From: Chromatiales bacterium
GTDB taxonomy: Bacteria > Pseudomonadota > Gammaproteobacteria > CAMYNG01
Assembly: GCA_027021685.1 (NCBI GenBank)
Contig: JALUTW010000283.1
Span: 1 to 9,628 of the forward strand
Length of the DNA stretch: 9,628 bases
Direction of reading: 5' to 3'
Each line of letters starts with the position of its first letter. Within the stretch, counting starts at the first letter, position 1. Position numbers and translations under genes: made by a program. Positions 1 through 4,867 of the stretch are shown piece after piece. Below the pieces are notes generated by a model. That model had not been told where the DNA came from, ran no database searches, and saw only the letters and a list, made by a program, of their open reading frames with translations.

Positions 1-79
1 TGGTGAGCTGGCGGGCCAGCCCGGCGGTGTCCACCGGCGGATCCACCCATTCACGCAGCCATTGTTCGCTGACCTTCAT
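1..79 (-). CDS. pheT: Phenylalanyl-tRNA synthetase beta subunit, N-terminal fragment
   Basis: Only the first 26 codons are present; the gene continues beyond base 1. The translation begins MKVSEQWLREWV, the characteristic start of bacterial PheT (E. coli PheT starts in the same MK(F/V)SE-WLREWV style). PheT is the large subunit of the alpha2-beta2 phenylalanyl-tRNA synthetase; it carries the tRNA-binding and editing modules and works with PheS in the cytoplasm. The ATG at 77-79 is chosen because it gives exactly this conserved N-terminus. The Shine-Dalgarno is poor (GGTAGAG about 9 bases upstream). It follows pheS on the same strand after an unusually long 186-base spacer. Identification is firm despite the short length because of the adjacent pheS. 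Confidence 0.93.
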   Translation of the reverse strand, partial: MKVSEQWLREWVDPPVDTAGLARQLT

Positions 80-265
80 GAAGTGTGCTCTACCGATGCC
101 CAGCCAGGCCCGCGACCCTCCGCCAGAGACCATCCCGGGTGACGGGTGCTGGCCGCTGGCCGCTGGGGTTCTTCATGCCTGCCGGAAACCGCATGGGCCG
201 GACGCACCCCGCGCCGGGGGCGGCGCTCCTGCGGACCAATGCTCCGTTCAACATGGGATGCACTG
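80..265 (-). other. pheS-pheT spacer, probably non-coding
   Basis: This 186-base stretch separates two genes that are usually almost contiguous. It contains a perfect 6-bp hairpin (GCGCCG/CGGCGC, loop of four G on the plus strand, 211-226) and a short 7-base tandem repeat, CTGGCCG, around 148-165. A 54-codon minus-strand frame runs from an ATG at 252-254 to a TAG at 90-92, but it lacks a Shine-Dalgarno and has low-complexity Arg/Ala/Gly/Pro composition, so I do not call it a gene. No promoter or terminator is evident. Confidence 0.5.
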
Positions 266-1288
266 CTAGCCGAACTGCCTGAGAAACCGGATGTCGTTCT
301 CGAAGAACAGGCGCAGGTCGTTGACGCCGTAGCGCAGCATGGCCAGGCGCTCCACCCCCATGCCGAAGGCAAAGCCCTGGAAGCGTTCGGGGTCCACGTT
401 CACCTGCTCCAGGACGCGGGGGTGCACCATGCCGCAGCCCAGGATCTCCAGCCAGCCGGTCTGGCCGCACACGCGGCAGCCTTCGCCGCTGCAGATGACG
501 CACTGGATGTCCACCTCCGCCGAGGGCTCGGTGAAGGGAAAATAGGACGGGCGGAAGCGCACCGCCAGGTCGTCGCGCTCGAAGAAGCGGTGCAGGAAAT
601 CGTCCAGGATGCCCTTGAGATCGGCAAAGCTCACGCGCTCGTCCACCATGAGCCCTTCCACCTGGTGGAACATGGGCGTATGGGTCAGGTCGGAATCGCA
701 GCGGTAGACGCGGCCGGGGGCGATGACCCGCAGCGGCGGCGCCTGCTCCAGCATGACCCGGATCTGCACCGGCGAGGTATGGGTGCGCAGCAGGTGGGTG
801 TCGTCGATATAGAAGGTGTCGTGCATGGCCCGCGCCGGGTGCGAGGCGGGGATGTTGAGGGCCTCGAAGTTGTGCCAGTCGGTCTCGATCTCGGGTCCCT
901 CGGCCACTTCGAAACCGAGCTGCAGGAACAGGTCCTCGATGCGCTGCAGGATGCGGGTCACGGGATGCAGCCCGCCGGGCACCGCGCTGCGGCCGGGCAG
1001 GGTCACGTCCACCCGCTCGGCGGCCAGGCGGGCATCCAGGGCCGCGGCCTCCAGCTCGGCGCGGCGGGCCTCCAGCACCTGCTGCACCTGCTGCTTGGCC
1101 TCGTTGATGGCCTGGCCGGCCCGCGGGCGTTCCTCCGGCGGCAGCCGGCCCAGCTCCTTCAGGCGGGCGGTGACGAGCCCCTTCTTGCCCAGGTAGCGCA
1201 CGCGCACCTGGTCCAGGGCGGCCAGGTCGGCGGCGCCCCGGATCTCGGCGGTGGCCTCCTGAACGAGTGTGGCGAGTTCGTCCTGCAT
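266..1288 (-). CDS. pheS: Phenylalanyl-tRNA synthetase alpha subunit
   Basis: The 340-residue protein is the catalytic class II aminoacyl-tRNA synthetase subunit that activates phenylalanine and, with PheT, charges tRNA-Phe. An N-terminal coiled-coil arm (about 1-90) precedes the catalytic core. Motif 1 lies around 125-153 (GPEIETDWHNFEALNIP), motif 2 at 193-213 (RVYRCDSDLTHTPMFHQ) and motif 3 at 305-318 (GFAFGMGVERLAML). Between FTEPSAEVD and the GWLEILGCGMVHP stretch sits a four-cysteine knuckle, CVICSGEGCRVC (Cys263, 266, 271, 274). This is known in many bacterial PheS proteins but absent from E. coli PheS (327 residues), and it accounts for much of the extra length. The ATG at 1286-1288 is chosen because MQDELATLVQEA aligns with the normal N-terminus; an upstream in-frame start would read through the terminator stem. 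No clear Shine-Dalgarno precedes the ATG. Confidence 0.97.
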   Translation of the reverse strand: MQDELATLVQEATAEIRGAADLAALDQVRVRYLGKKGLVTARLKELGRLPPEERPRAGQAINEAKQQVQQVLEARRAELEAAALDARLAAERVDVTLPGRSAVPGGLHPVTRILQRIEDLFLQLGFEVAEGPEIETDWHNFEALNIPASHPARAMHDTFYIDDTHLLRTHTSPVQIRVMLEQAPPLRVIAPGRVYRCDSDLTHTPMFHQVEGLMVDERVSFADLKGILDDFLHRFFERDDLAVRFRPSYFPFTEPSAEVDIQCVICSGEGCRVCGQTGWLEILGCGMVHPRVLEQVNVDPERFQGFAFGMGVERLAMLRYGVNDLRLFFENDIRFLRQFG

Positions 1289-1317
1289 GCGTGTTTGTTG
1301 TTCTGTGCGCCCGAAGC

Positions 1318-1345
1318 AAAAAAGGGAAGGCGGGCCCGCCTTCCC
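1318..1345 (-). terminator. Intrinsic terminator or attenuator between rplT and pheS
   Basis: On the minus strand a perfect 22-base palindrome (1345 down to 1324, arms GGGAAGGCGGG and CCCGCCTTCCC) is followed at once by six T (1323-1318), the textbook form of a Rho-independent terminator. It lies 52 bases after the rplT stop and only about 30 bases before the pheS ATG. It therefore either ends the thrS-infC-rpmI-rplT transcript or acts as an attenuator for pheST, the position at which E. coli controls pheST by attenuation. No phenylalanine-rich leader peptide is visible upstream, so the control signal, if any, is unknown. Confidence 0.85.
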
Positions 1346-1397
1346 TCTCGTGCCGGGTCGTGCGGGGTGCGGTGCGGGCACCGCGCCGCCGCCGTCC

Positions 1398-1757
1398 TCA
1401 GTCGGTGAGGCTGGCCTTGGCCTTTTCCGCCAGGGCGCTGAAGGCGGCCGGGTCGTGCACGGCCAGGTCGGCCAGGACCTTGCGGTCCACCTCGATGGCG
1501 GCCTTCTTGAGCCCGTTGATCAGGCGGCTGTAGGACAGCCCGCACTCGCGTGCCGCGGCGTTGATGCGCGCGATCCACAGGGCACGGAACTGGCGCTTGC
1601 GCTGGCGGCGGTCGCGATAGGCATACTGGCCCGCCTTGGTCACGGCCTGGGTGGCGACGCGGAAGACGTTCTTGCGCCGGCCATAGTAACCCTTGGCCTG
1701 CTTGATGACCTTCTTGTGCCGGGCGTGGGCGGTGACACCCCGTTTCACTCGTGGCAT
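1398..1757 (-). CDS. rplT: 50S ribosomal protein L20
   Basis: The 119-residue basic protein matches L20 along its whole length. Hallmarks are MPRVKRGVTAHARHKK at the N-terminus, KQAKGYYGRRKNVFRVA, QAVTKAGQYAYRDRRQRKRQFR, and LWIARINAAARECGLSYSRLINGLKKA. E. coli L20 has 118 residues. L20 binds 23S rRNA early in assembly of the large subunit and in E. coli represses translation of the rpmI-rplT mRNA. The ATG at 1755-1757 is preceded by a strong Shine-Dalgarno, AGGAGGG, seven bases upstream. This overlaps the end of rpmI, which stops 13 bases before, so the two are translationally linked. Confidence 0.98.
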   Translation of the reverse strand: MPRVKRGVTAHARHKKVIKQAKGYYGRRKNVFRVATQAVTKAGQYAYRDRRQRKRQFRALWIARINAAARECGLSYSRLINGLKKAAIEVDRKVLADLAVHDPAAFSALAEKAKASLTD

Positions 1758-1770
1758 GGTGCGTCCCTCC

Positions 1771-1968
1771 TCAGCTGTACGGCAGCAGCCGGCGCACGGC
1801 CCGCTCGTCCGACTTGTGGATCCGCGCGGTGATGCGCAGCTGGCGCTTCCGCTTGGGGCTCTTCTTGGTCAGGATGTGGCGGCGGTGGGACTGGGCCCGC
1901 TTGAAGCCGCCGGAGGCGGTGCGCTTGAAGCGCTTGGCCGCACCACGGTTGGTCTTGAGTTTCGGCAT
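1771..1968 (-). CDS. rpmI: 50S ribosomal protein L35
   Basis: The 65-residue, very basic protein is full-length L35. It starts MPKLKTNRGAAKRFKRTASG, continues with FKRAQSHRRHILTKKSPKRKRQLR and ends near RRLLPYS. L35 is a small component of the large ribosomal subunit. The ATG at 1966-1968 is chosen because it gives the conserved MPKLKT start and has GGAG seven bases upstream; an ATG five codons earlier overlaps that Shine-Dalgarno and adds residues not seen in the family. It sits between infC and rplT, the standard order, with a 13-base gap to rplT. Confidence 0.97.
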   Translation of the reverse strand: MPKLKTNRGAAKRFKRTASGGFKRAQSHRRHILTKKSPKRKRQLRITARIHKSDERAVRRLLPYS

Positions 1969-2056
1969 TTTCCTACTCCGCATTCTTGCATGAACGACAA
2001 CGCGCGCGTTTGCAGGCTGGCCGCCCGGGGCGCCACACCCGGCGGACAGCAGCGCG
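1969..2056 (-). promoter_or_regulatory. infC-rpmI leader with potential RNA structure
   Basis: The 88 bases between infC and rpmI contain a 12-base perfect palindrome (AACGCGCGCGTT, 1999-2010) and a second hairpin with arms at 2021-2029 and 2038-2045 (CCGCCCGGG against CCCGGCGG, one bulge). In E. coli the RNA around infC-rpmI carries the sites where L20 represses rpmI-rplT translation. This region is in the right place for such a translational operator, but I cannot identify L20-binding determinants in it, so the regulatory role is inference. Confidence 0.3.
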
Positions 2057-2575
2057 CTACCTTTTCCTGGGGGCGATGATCATCACCATCTGGCGCCCTT
2101 CCATCTTGGGATACTGCTCCACGGTACCGTACTCGGCGAGGTCTTCCTCGATCCGCTTGAGCAGCCGGGCACCCAGCTCCTGGTGAGCCATCTCGCGGCC
2201 GCGGAAACGCAGGGTCACCTTGGCCTTGTCCCCGTTGGTGAGGAAACGCACCAGGTTGCGCAGTTTGACCTGGTAGTCTCCCTCGTCCGTCCCGGGACGA
2301 AACTTCACTTCCTTGACGTGAATCTGCTTGGTCTTCTTCCTGGCGGCGTGACGTTTCTTGTTCAGCTCGAACTGGTACTTGCCGTAGTCCATGATGCGGC
2401 ACACGGGCGGGTCCGCCTCGGGTGCCACTTCGACCAGGTCCAGTTCCGCTTCCTCGGCCCGCGCCAGCGCATCCTCGATGGACATGATCCCGGCCTGTTC
2501 GCCGTCCGGGTCGATCACCCGCACCTCCCTGGCCGTGATCTCGTCGTTGATGCGCGTCTTCTTTGGTGCAGCGAT
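2057..2575 (-). CDS. infC: Translation initiation factor IF-3 with AUC start codon
   Basis: The 172-residue protein is IF-3, which binds the 30S subunit, blocks premature 50S joining and discriminates against non-canonical start codons and initiator tRNA mismatches. The N-domain carries KKTRINDEITAREVRVIDPDG and PPVCRIMDYGKYQFE; the C-domain carries VKEVKFRPGTDEGDYQVKLR, GDKAKVTLRFRGREMAHQELG and EGRQMVMIIAPRKR. The conserved INDEI segment lies upstream of every ATG and GTG in the frame. Reading back, the frame is closed by the thrS TGA only two codons before an ATC (2573-2575), which has GGAGGG seven bases upstream. The ATC is therefore the start. infC genes are known for AUU, AUC or AUA starts that let IF-3 repress its own synthesis. 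E. coli IF-3 has 180 residues. Confidence 0.96.
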   Translation of the reverse strand: MAAPKKTRINDEITAREVRVIDPDGEQAGIMSIEDALARAEEAELDLVEVAPEADPPVCRIMDYGKYQFELNKKRHAARKKTKQIHVKEVKFRPGTDEGDYQVKLRNLVRFLTNGDKAKVTLRFRGREMAHQELGARLLKRIEEDLAEYGTVEQYPKMEGRQMVMIIAPRKR

Positions 2576-2588
2576 GCGTCAGCCCTCC
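2573..2588 (-). promoter_or_regulatory. infC ribosome binding site and AUC start inside the thrS end
   Basis: The minus strand reads GGAGGG (2588-2583), C, the thrS stop TGA (2581-2579), CGC and then ATC (2575-2573). The strong Shine-Dalgarno thus lies in the last two to three codons of thrS, and the spacing to ATC is an optimal seven bases. The stop and the rare start are in the same frame, separated by one codon. This implies translational coupling and supports the non-canonical initiation codon. Confidence 0.9.
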
Positions 2589-4510
2589 AAAACATTACGG
2601 CCGCGGCGCGCGATGTCCCCGGCCAGGCGGTCGGCAAACGCTTCTATCGTCATGCCGCCCAGGTCCTGCCCGGATCGCGTGCGCACGGCCACCGTGCCGG
2701 TTTCCACTTCCTTATCGCCGACGACCAGCAGATAAGGCACCTTCTGCAAGGTGTGCTCGCGGATTTTAAAGCCGATCTTCTCATTTCTCAAGTCGGTTTC
2801 CACCCGAAATCCGCGATTTTTCAGGCCCTTGGCCACGTCCCCGGCATAGGGGGCCTGGCGGTCGGTGATATTGAGCACCACGGCCTGGACCGGGGCCAGC
2901 CAGGGCGGGAAATCGCCCCCGTAGTGCTCGATGAGGATGCCGATGAAGCGCTCCATGGAGCCCAGGACCGCCCGGTGGAGCATGACCGGGGTCTGGCGGG
3001 AGCCGTCCTCGGCCACGTACTCGGCCCCCAGCCGCCCGGGCATGGAGAAATCCACCTGGATGGTGCCGCACTGCCAGATCCGGCCCAGGCAGTCGCGGAG
3101 GGAGAACTCGATCTTGGGCCCGTAGAAGGCCCCCTCCCCCGGCTGCAGCTTCCAGTCCAGGCCCTTGGCGTCCAGGGCCTGCTCCAGGGCCCGCTCGGCC
3201 TTGTCCCAGATCTCGTCCGAGCCCACGCGTTGCTCGGGCCGGGTGGAGAGCTGGACCAGGACGTCGTCGAAGCCGAAATCGGCATAGACCTCGTAGAGCA
3301 GGTCGATGAAGTCCGACACCTCCTGCTGGATCTGGTCCTCGGTGCAGAAGATGTGGGCATCGTCCTGGGTGAAGTTGCGCAGGCGCATGAGGCCGTGGAG
3401 GGTCCCCGAGGGCTCGTTGCGGTGGCAGGAGCCGAACTCGGCCATGCGCAGGGGCAGGTCGCGGTAGCTCTTGAGGCCCTGGTTGTAGATCTGCACGTGG
3501 CAGGGACAGTTCATGGGCTTGACCGCGTAATGCCGGTTCTCCGACTCGGTGGTGAACATCATGTCGTGGAACTTGTCCCAGTGGCCCGACTTCTCCCACA
3601 GGACCCGGTCCACCACCTCGGGTGTGTGCACCTCCTGGTAACCGCGCTCGCGCAGGCGCTCGCGGATGTACTGCTCGATGACCTGGTAGATGGTCCAGCC
3701 ACGGTCGTGCCAGAACACCATGCCCGGGGCCTCTTCCTGGGTGTGGAAGAGATCCAGGCGCCGGCCCAGGCGCCGGTGGTCGCGCTTCTCGGCCTCCTCC
3801 AGCCGCTGCAGGTAGGCCTTGAGCTGCTTCTTGTCGGGCCAGGCGGTGCCGTAGATGCGCTGCAGCATCTCGTTGCGGGCGTCGCCGCGCCAGTAGGCCC
3901 CGGCCAGCTTCATGAGCTTGAAGGCCTTGAGCCGGCCGGTGGACGGCACGTGGGGCCCGCGGCACAGGTCGATGAAGCCGTCCTGGCGGTAGAGGGAGAT
4001 CTCCTCGCCCTCCGGAATGGAGGCGATGATCTCGGCCTTGTACTCCTCGCCCATGTCGCGGAAGAACTTCACCGCCTCGTCGCGGGGCATGACCGTGCGC
4101 TCCACCTTGAAGTCGCGCCTGGCCAGCTCCTGCATCTTCTTCTCGATCTTCTCCAGGTCGGCCTCGGAGAAGCCCGGCGGATAGGCGAAGTCGTAGTAGA
4201 AGCCGTCCTCGATCACCGGCCCGATGGTCACCTGCGCCTCCGGGAACAGCTCCTTGACCGCCTGGGCCAGCAGGTGGGCGGTGGAGTGGCGGATGATCTC
4301 CAGCCCCTCGGGATCGCGGTCGGTGACGATGGCCAGGCGGGCATCGTGATCGATGACGAAGCTGGTGTCCACCAGCCGGTCGTCCACCTTGCCGGCCAGG
4401 GCCGCCCTGGCCAGGCCGGGGCCGATGTCGGCCGCCACCTGGGCCACGGTGACGGGATGGTCGTAGGTCCGCCGGGATCCGTCGGGCAGGGTGATGGTGA
4501 TCTGCGACAT
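2579..4510 (-). CDS. thrS: Threonyl-tRNA synthetase
   Basis: The 643-residue protein (E. coli 642) is a full-length class II synthetase that charges tRNA-Thr and edits mis-charged Ser-tRNA-Thr. An N-terminal TGS domain (about 1-62) is followed by the editing domain with HSTAH (His75, His79) and CRGPH (Cys183, His187). The catalytic core has the zinc ligands Cys335 (MNCPC), His386 (DDAHIF) and His512 (MLHRAVLGS), motif 2 near HRNEPSG (363-369) and motif 3 near ERFIGILIEHYGGDFP. A C-terminal anticodon-binding domain starts near residue 541. All catalytic and editing residues are intact. The ATG at 4508-4510 gives the family start MSQITITLPDGS and has GGAG seven bases upstream; the frame is open further upstream only into the tRNA gene. 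It heads the thrS-infC-rpmI-rplT run. Confidence 0.98.
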   Translation of the reverse strand: MSQITITLPDGSRRTYDHPVTVAQVAADIGPGLARAALAGKVDDRLVDTSFVIDHDARLAIVTDRDPEGLEIIRHSTAHLLAQAVKELFPEAQVTIGPVIEDGFYYDFAYPPGFSEADLEKIEKKMQELARRDFKVERTVMPRDEAVKFFRDMGEEYKAEIIASIPEGEEISLYRQDGFIDLCRGPHVPSTGRLKAFKLMKLAGAYWRGDARNEMLQRIYGTAWPDKKQLKAYLQRLEEAEKRDHRRLGRRLDLFHTQEEAPGMVFWHDRGWTIYQVIEQYIRERLRERGYQEVHTPEVVDRVLWEKSGHWDKFHDMMFTTESENRHYAVKPMNCPCHVQIYNQGLKSYRDLPLRMAEFGSCHRNEPSGTLHGLMRLRNFTQDDAHIFCTEDQIQQEVSDFIDLLYEVYADFGFDDVLVQLSTRPEQRVGSDEIWDKAERALEQALDAKGLDWKLQPGEGAFYGPKIEFSLRDCLGRIWQCGTIQVDFSMPGRLGAEYVAEDGSRQTPVMLHRAVLGSMERFIGILIEHYGGDFPPWLAPVQAVVLNITDRQAPYAGDVAKGLKNRGFRVETDLRNEKIGFKIREHTLQKVPYLLVVGDKEVETGTVAVRTRSGQDLGGMTIEAFADRLAGDIARRGRNVLEG

Positions 4511-4627
4511 GCGTCTGCTCCAGTGGTGACCCCTACCAAAGGCCACGTGGCTCGTGGTGCCGCCGCCGGGCGGCGCACAATTCAAGGGGCGGGGCCCGGC
4601 TCCGGCCGCGACCCCGCCCCCGGTGTC
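4511..4627 (-). promoter_or_regulatory. tRNA-Val to thrS spacer with strong hairpin
   Basis: This 117-base leader of thrS holds a strong GC stem, with arms GGGGCGGGG and CCCCGCCCC at 4586-4594 and 4612-4620 and an inner GGC/GCC step. On the minus strand it is followed by TTGAATTG, a poor T tract. It could end the tRNA transcript or mark a processing site. Closer to thrS are a GC-rich hairpin around 4561-4576 and a 10-base palindrome GCCACGTGGC (4542-4551). E. coli thrS is repressed by ThrRS through a tRNA-like leader operator; I cannot recognise that structure here. No convincing thrS promoter is visible, so read-through from the tRNA promoter is possible. Confidence 0.4.
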
Positions 4628-4704
4628 TGGTAGGCGCGATTGGACTCGAACCAACGACCCCCACCATGTCAAGGTGGTGCTCTAACCAGCTGAGCTACGC
4701 GCCT
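4628..4704 (-). tRNA. tRNA-Val (anticodon GAC)
   Basis: The 77-base sequence folds into a standard cloverleaf. The acceptor AGGCGCG pairs fully with CGCGCCT, then come U8 A9, the D-arm GCTC/GAGC, the anticodon stem CCACC/GGTGG with loop TTGACAT, a variable GGGTC, the T-arm GTTGG/CCAAT with loop TTCGAGT, the discriminator A and an encoded CCA. The anticodon GAC (4668-4670) reads the valine codons GUC and GUU. It is transcribed on the same strand as thrS and diverges from rpfC. Its own -10 box lies about 33 bases upstream. Confidence 0.97.
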
Positions 4705-4711
4705 GTTGCCC

Positions 4712-4730
4712 CCGCCCGCACCGCGGGCGG
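4712..4730 (-). other. Perfect 8-bp hairpin in the tRNA-Val 5' leader
   Basis: CCGCCCGC and GCGGGCGG form a perfect 8-bp stem with a three-base loop. They occupy almost the whole interval between the predicted transcription start (near 4730) and the mature tRNA 5' end (4704). The precursor would thus begin with a very stable stem. Possible effects are protection of the primary transcript or an influence on RNase P processing; the structure is directly visible but the role is inference. Confidence 0.55.
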
Positions 4731-4736
4731 ACCGCG

Positions 4737-4742
4737 ATTATA
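4737..4742 (-). promoter_or_regulatory. tRNA-Val promoter -10 box
   Basis: The minus strand carries a perfect TATAAT, 33 bases before the mature tRNA 5' end. It is followed by a GC-rich discriminator (CGCGG), the arrangement typical of stringently controlled stable-RNA promoters. The -35 region is weak: TGGATC at 17-base spacing (4760-4765) matches TTGACA at only three of six positions. The -10 box stands out in a GC-rich background, so I take it as real. Confidence 0.7.
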
Positions 4743-4771
4743 CGAGGCCGCCCCTCAATGATCCACGTCCC

Positions 4772-4793
4772 CGGGCCCCGGCGGGCCCGTTTT
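4772..4793 (+). terminator. Hairpin with T4 run upstream of rpfC
   Basis: CGGGCC (4772-4777) and GGCCCG (4784-4789) form a 6-bp GC stem with a six-base loop, followed by TTTT (4790-4793) on the plus strand. It looks like a weak intrinsic terminator placed 75 bases before the rpfC start. It could be a leader attenuator or a guard against read-through into rpfC, or simply GC-rich chance structure. The rest of 4705-4867 shows no clear rpfC promoter: a TTGACA at 4836-4841 has no matching -10. Confidence 0.35.
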
Positions 4794-4867
4794 GCCGGCC
4801 GCCGCCCTTTACAACCACGCCCCGGCGGACGATCCTTGACAGGACCCCCCCGAGCATCCGTGCCACC

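Noticed and set aside
90..254. A 54-codon small gene in the pheS-pheT spacer
   Set aside because: It has no Shine-Dalgarno, a low-complexity basic product, and overlaps repeat-like sequence; kept only as a question in the findings.
1346..1397. A PheM-type leader peptide for pheST attenuation
   Set aside because: There is no ATG and no run of Phe codons between rplT and the terminator stem.
146..1408. A 420-codon plus-strand frame over pheS
   Set aside because: It is antisense to pheS and crosses the terminator; it resembles no family I recognise and shows shadow composition.
2183..4633. An 816-codon open frame on the plus strand
   Set aside because: It lies antisense to thrS and part of infC, which are complete and unmistakable. 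Its Leu/Val/Gly/His/Asp-rich composition is the usual shadow of a GC-rich coding strand.
4836..4841. A perfect TTGACA as an rpfC -35 box
   Set aside because: At 16-18 bases downstream the sequence is GC-rich (around CGTGCC) with no -10-like hexamer before the ATG.
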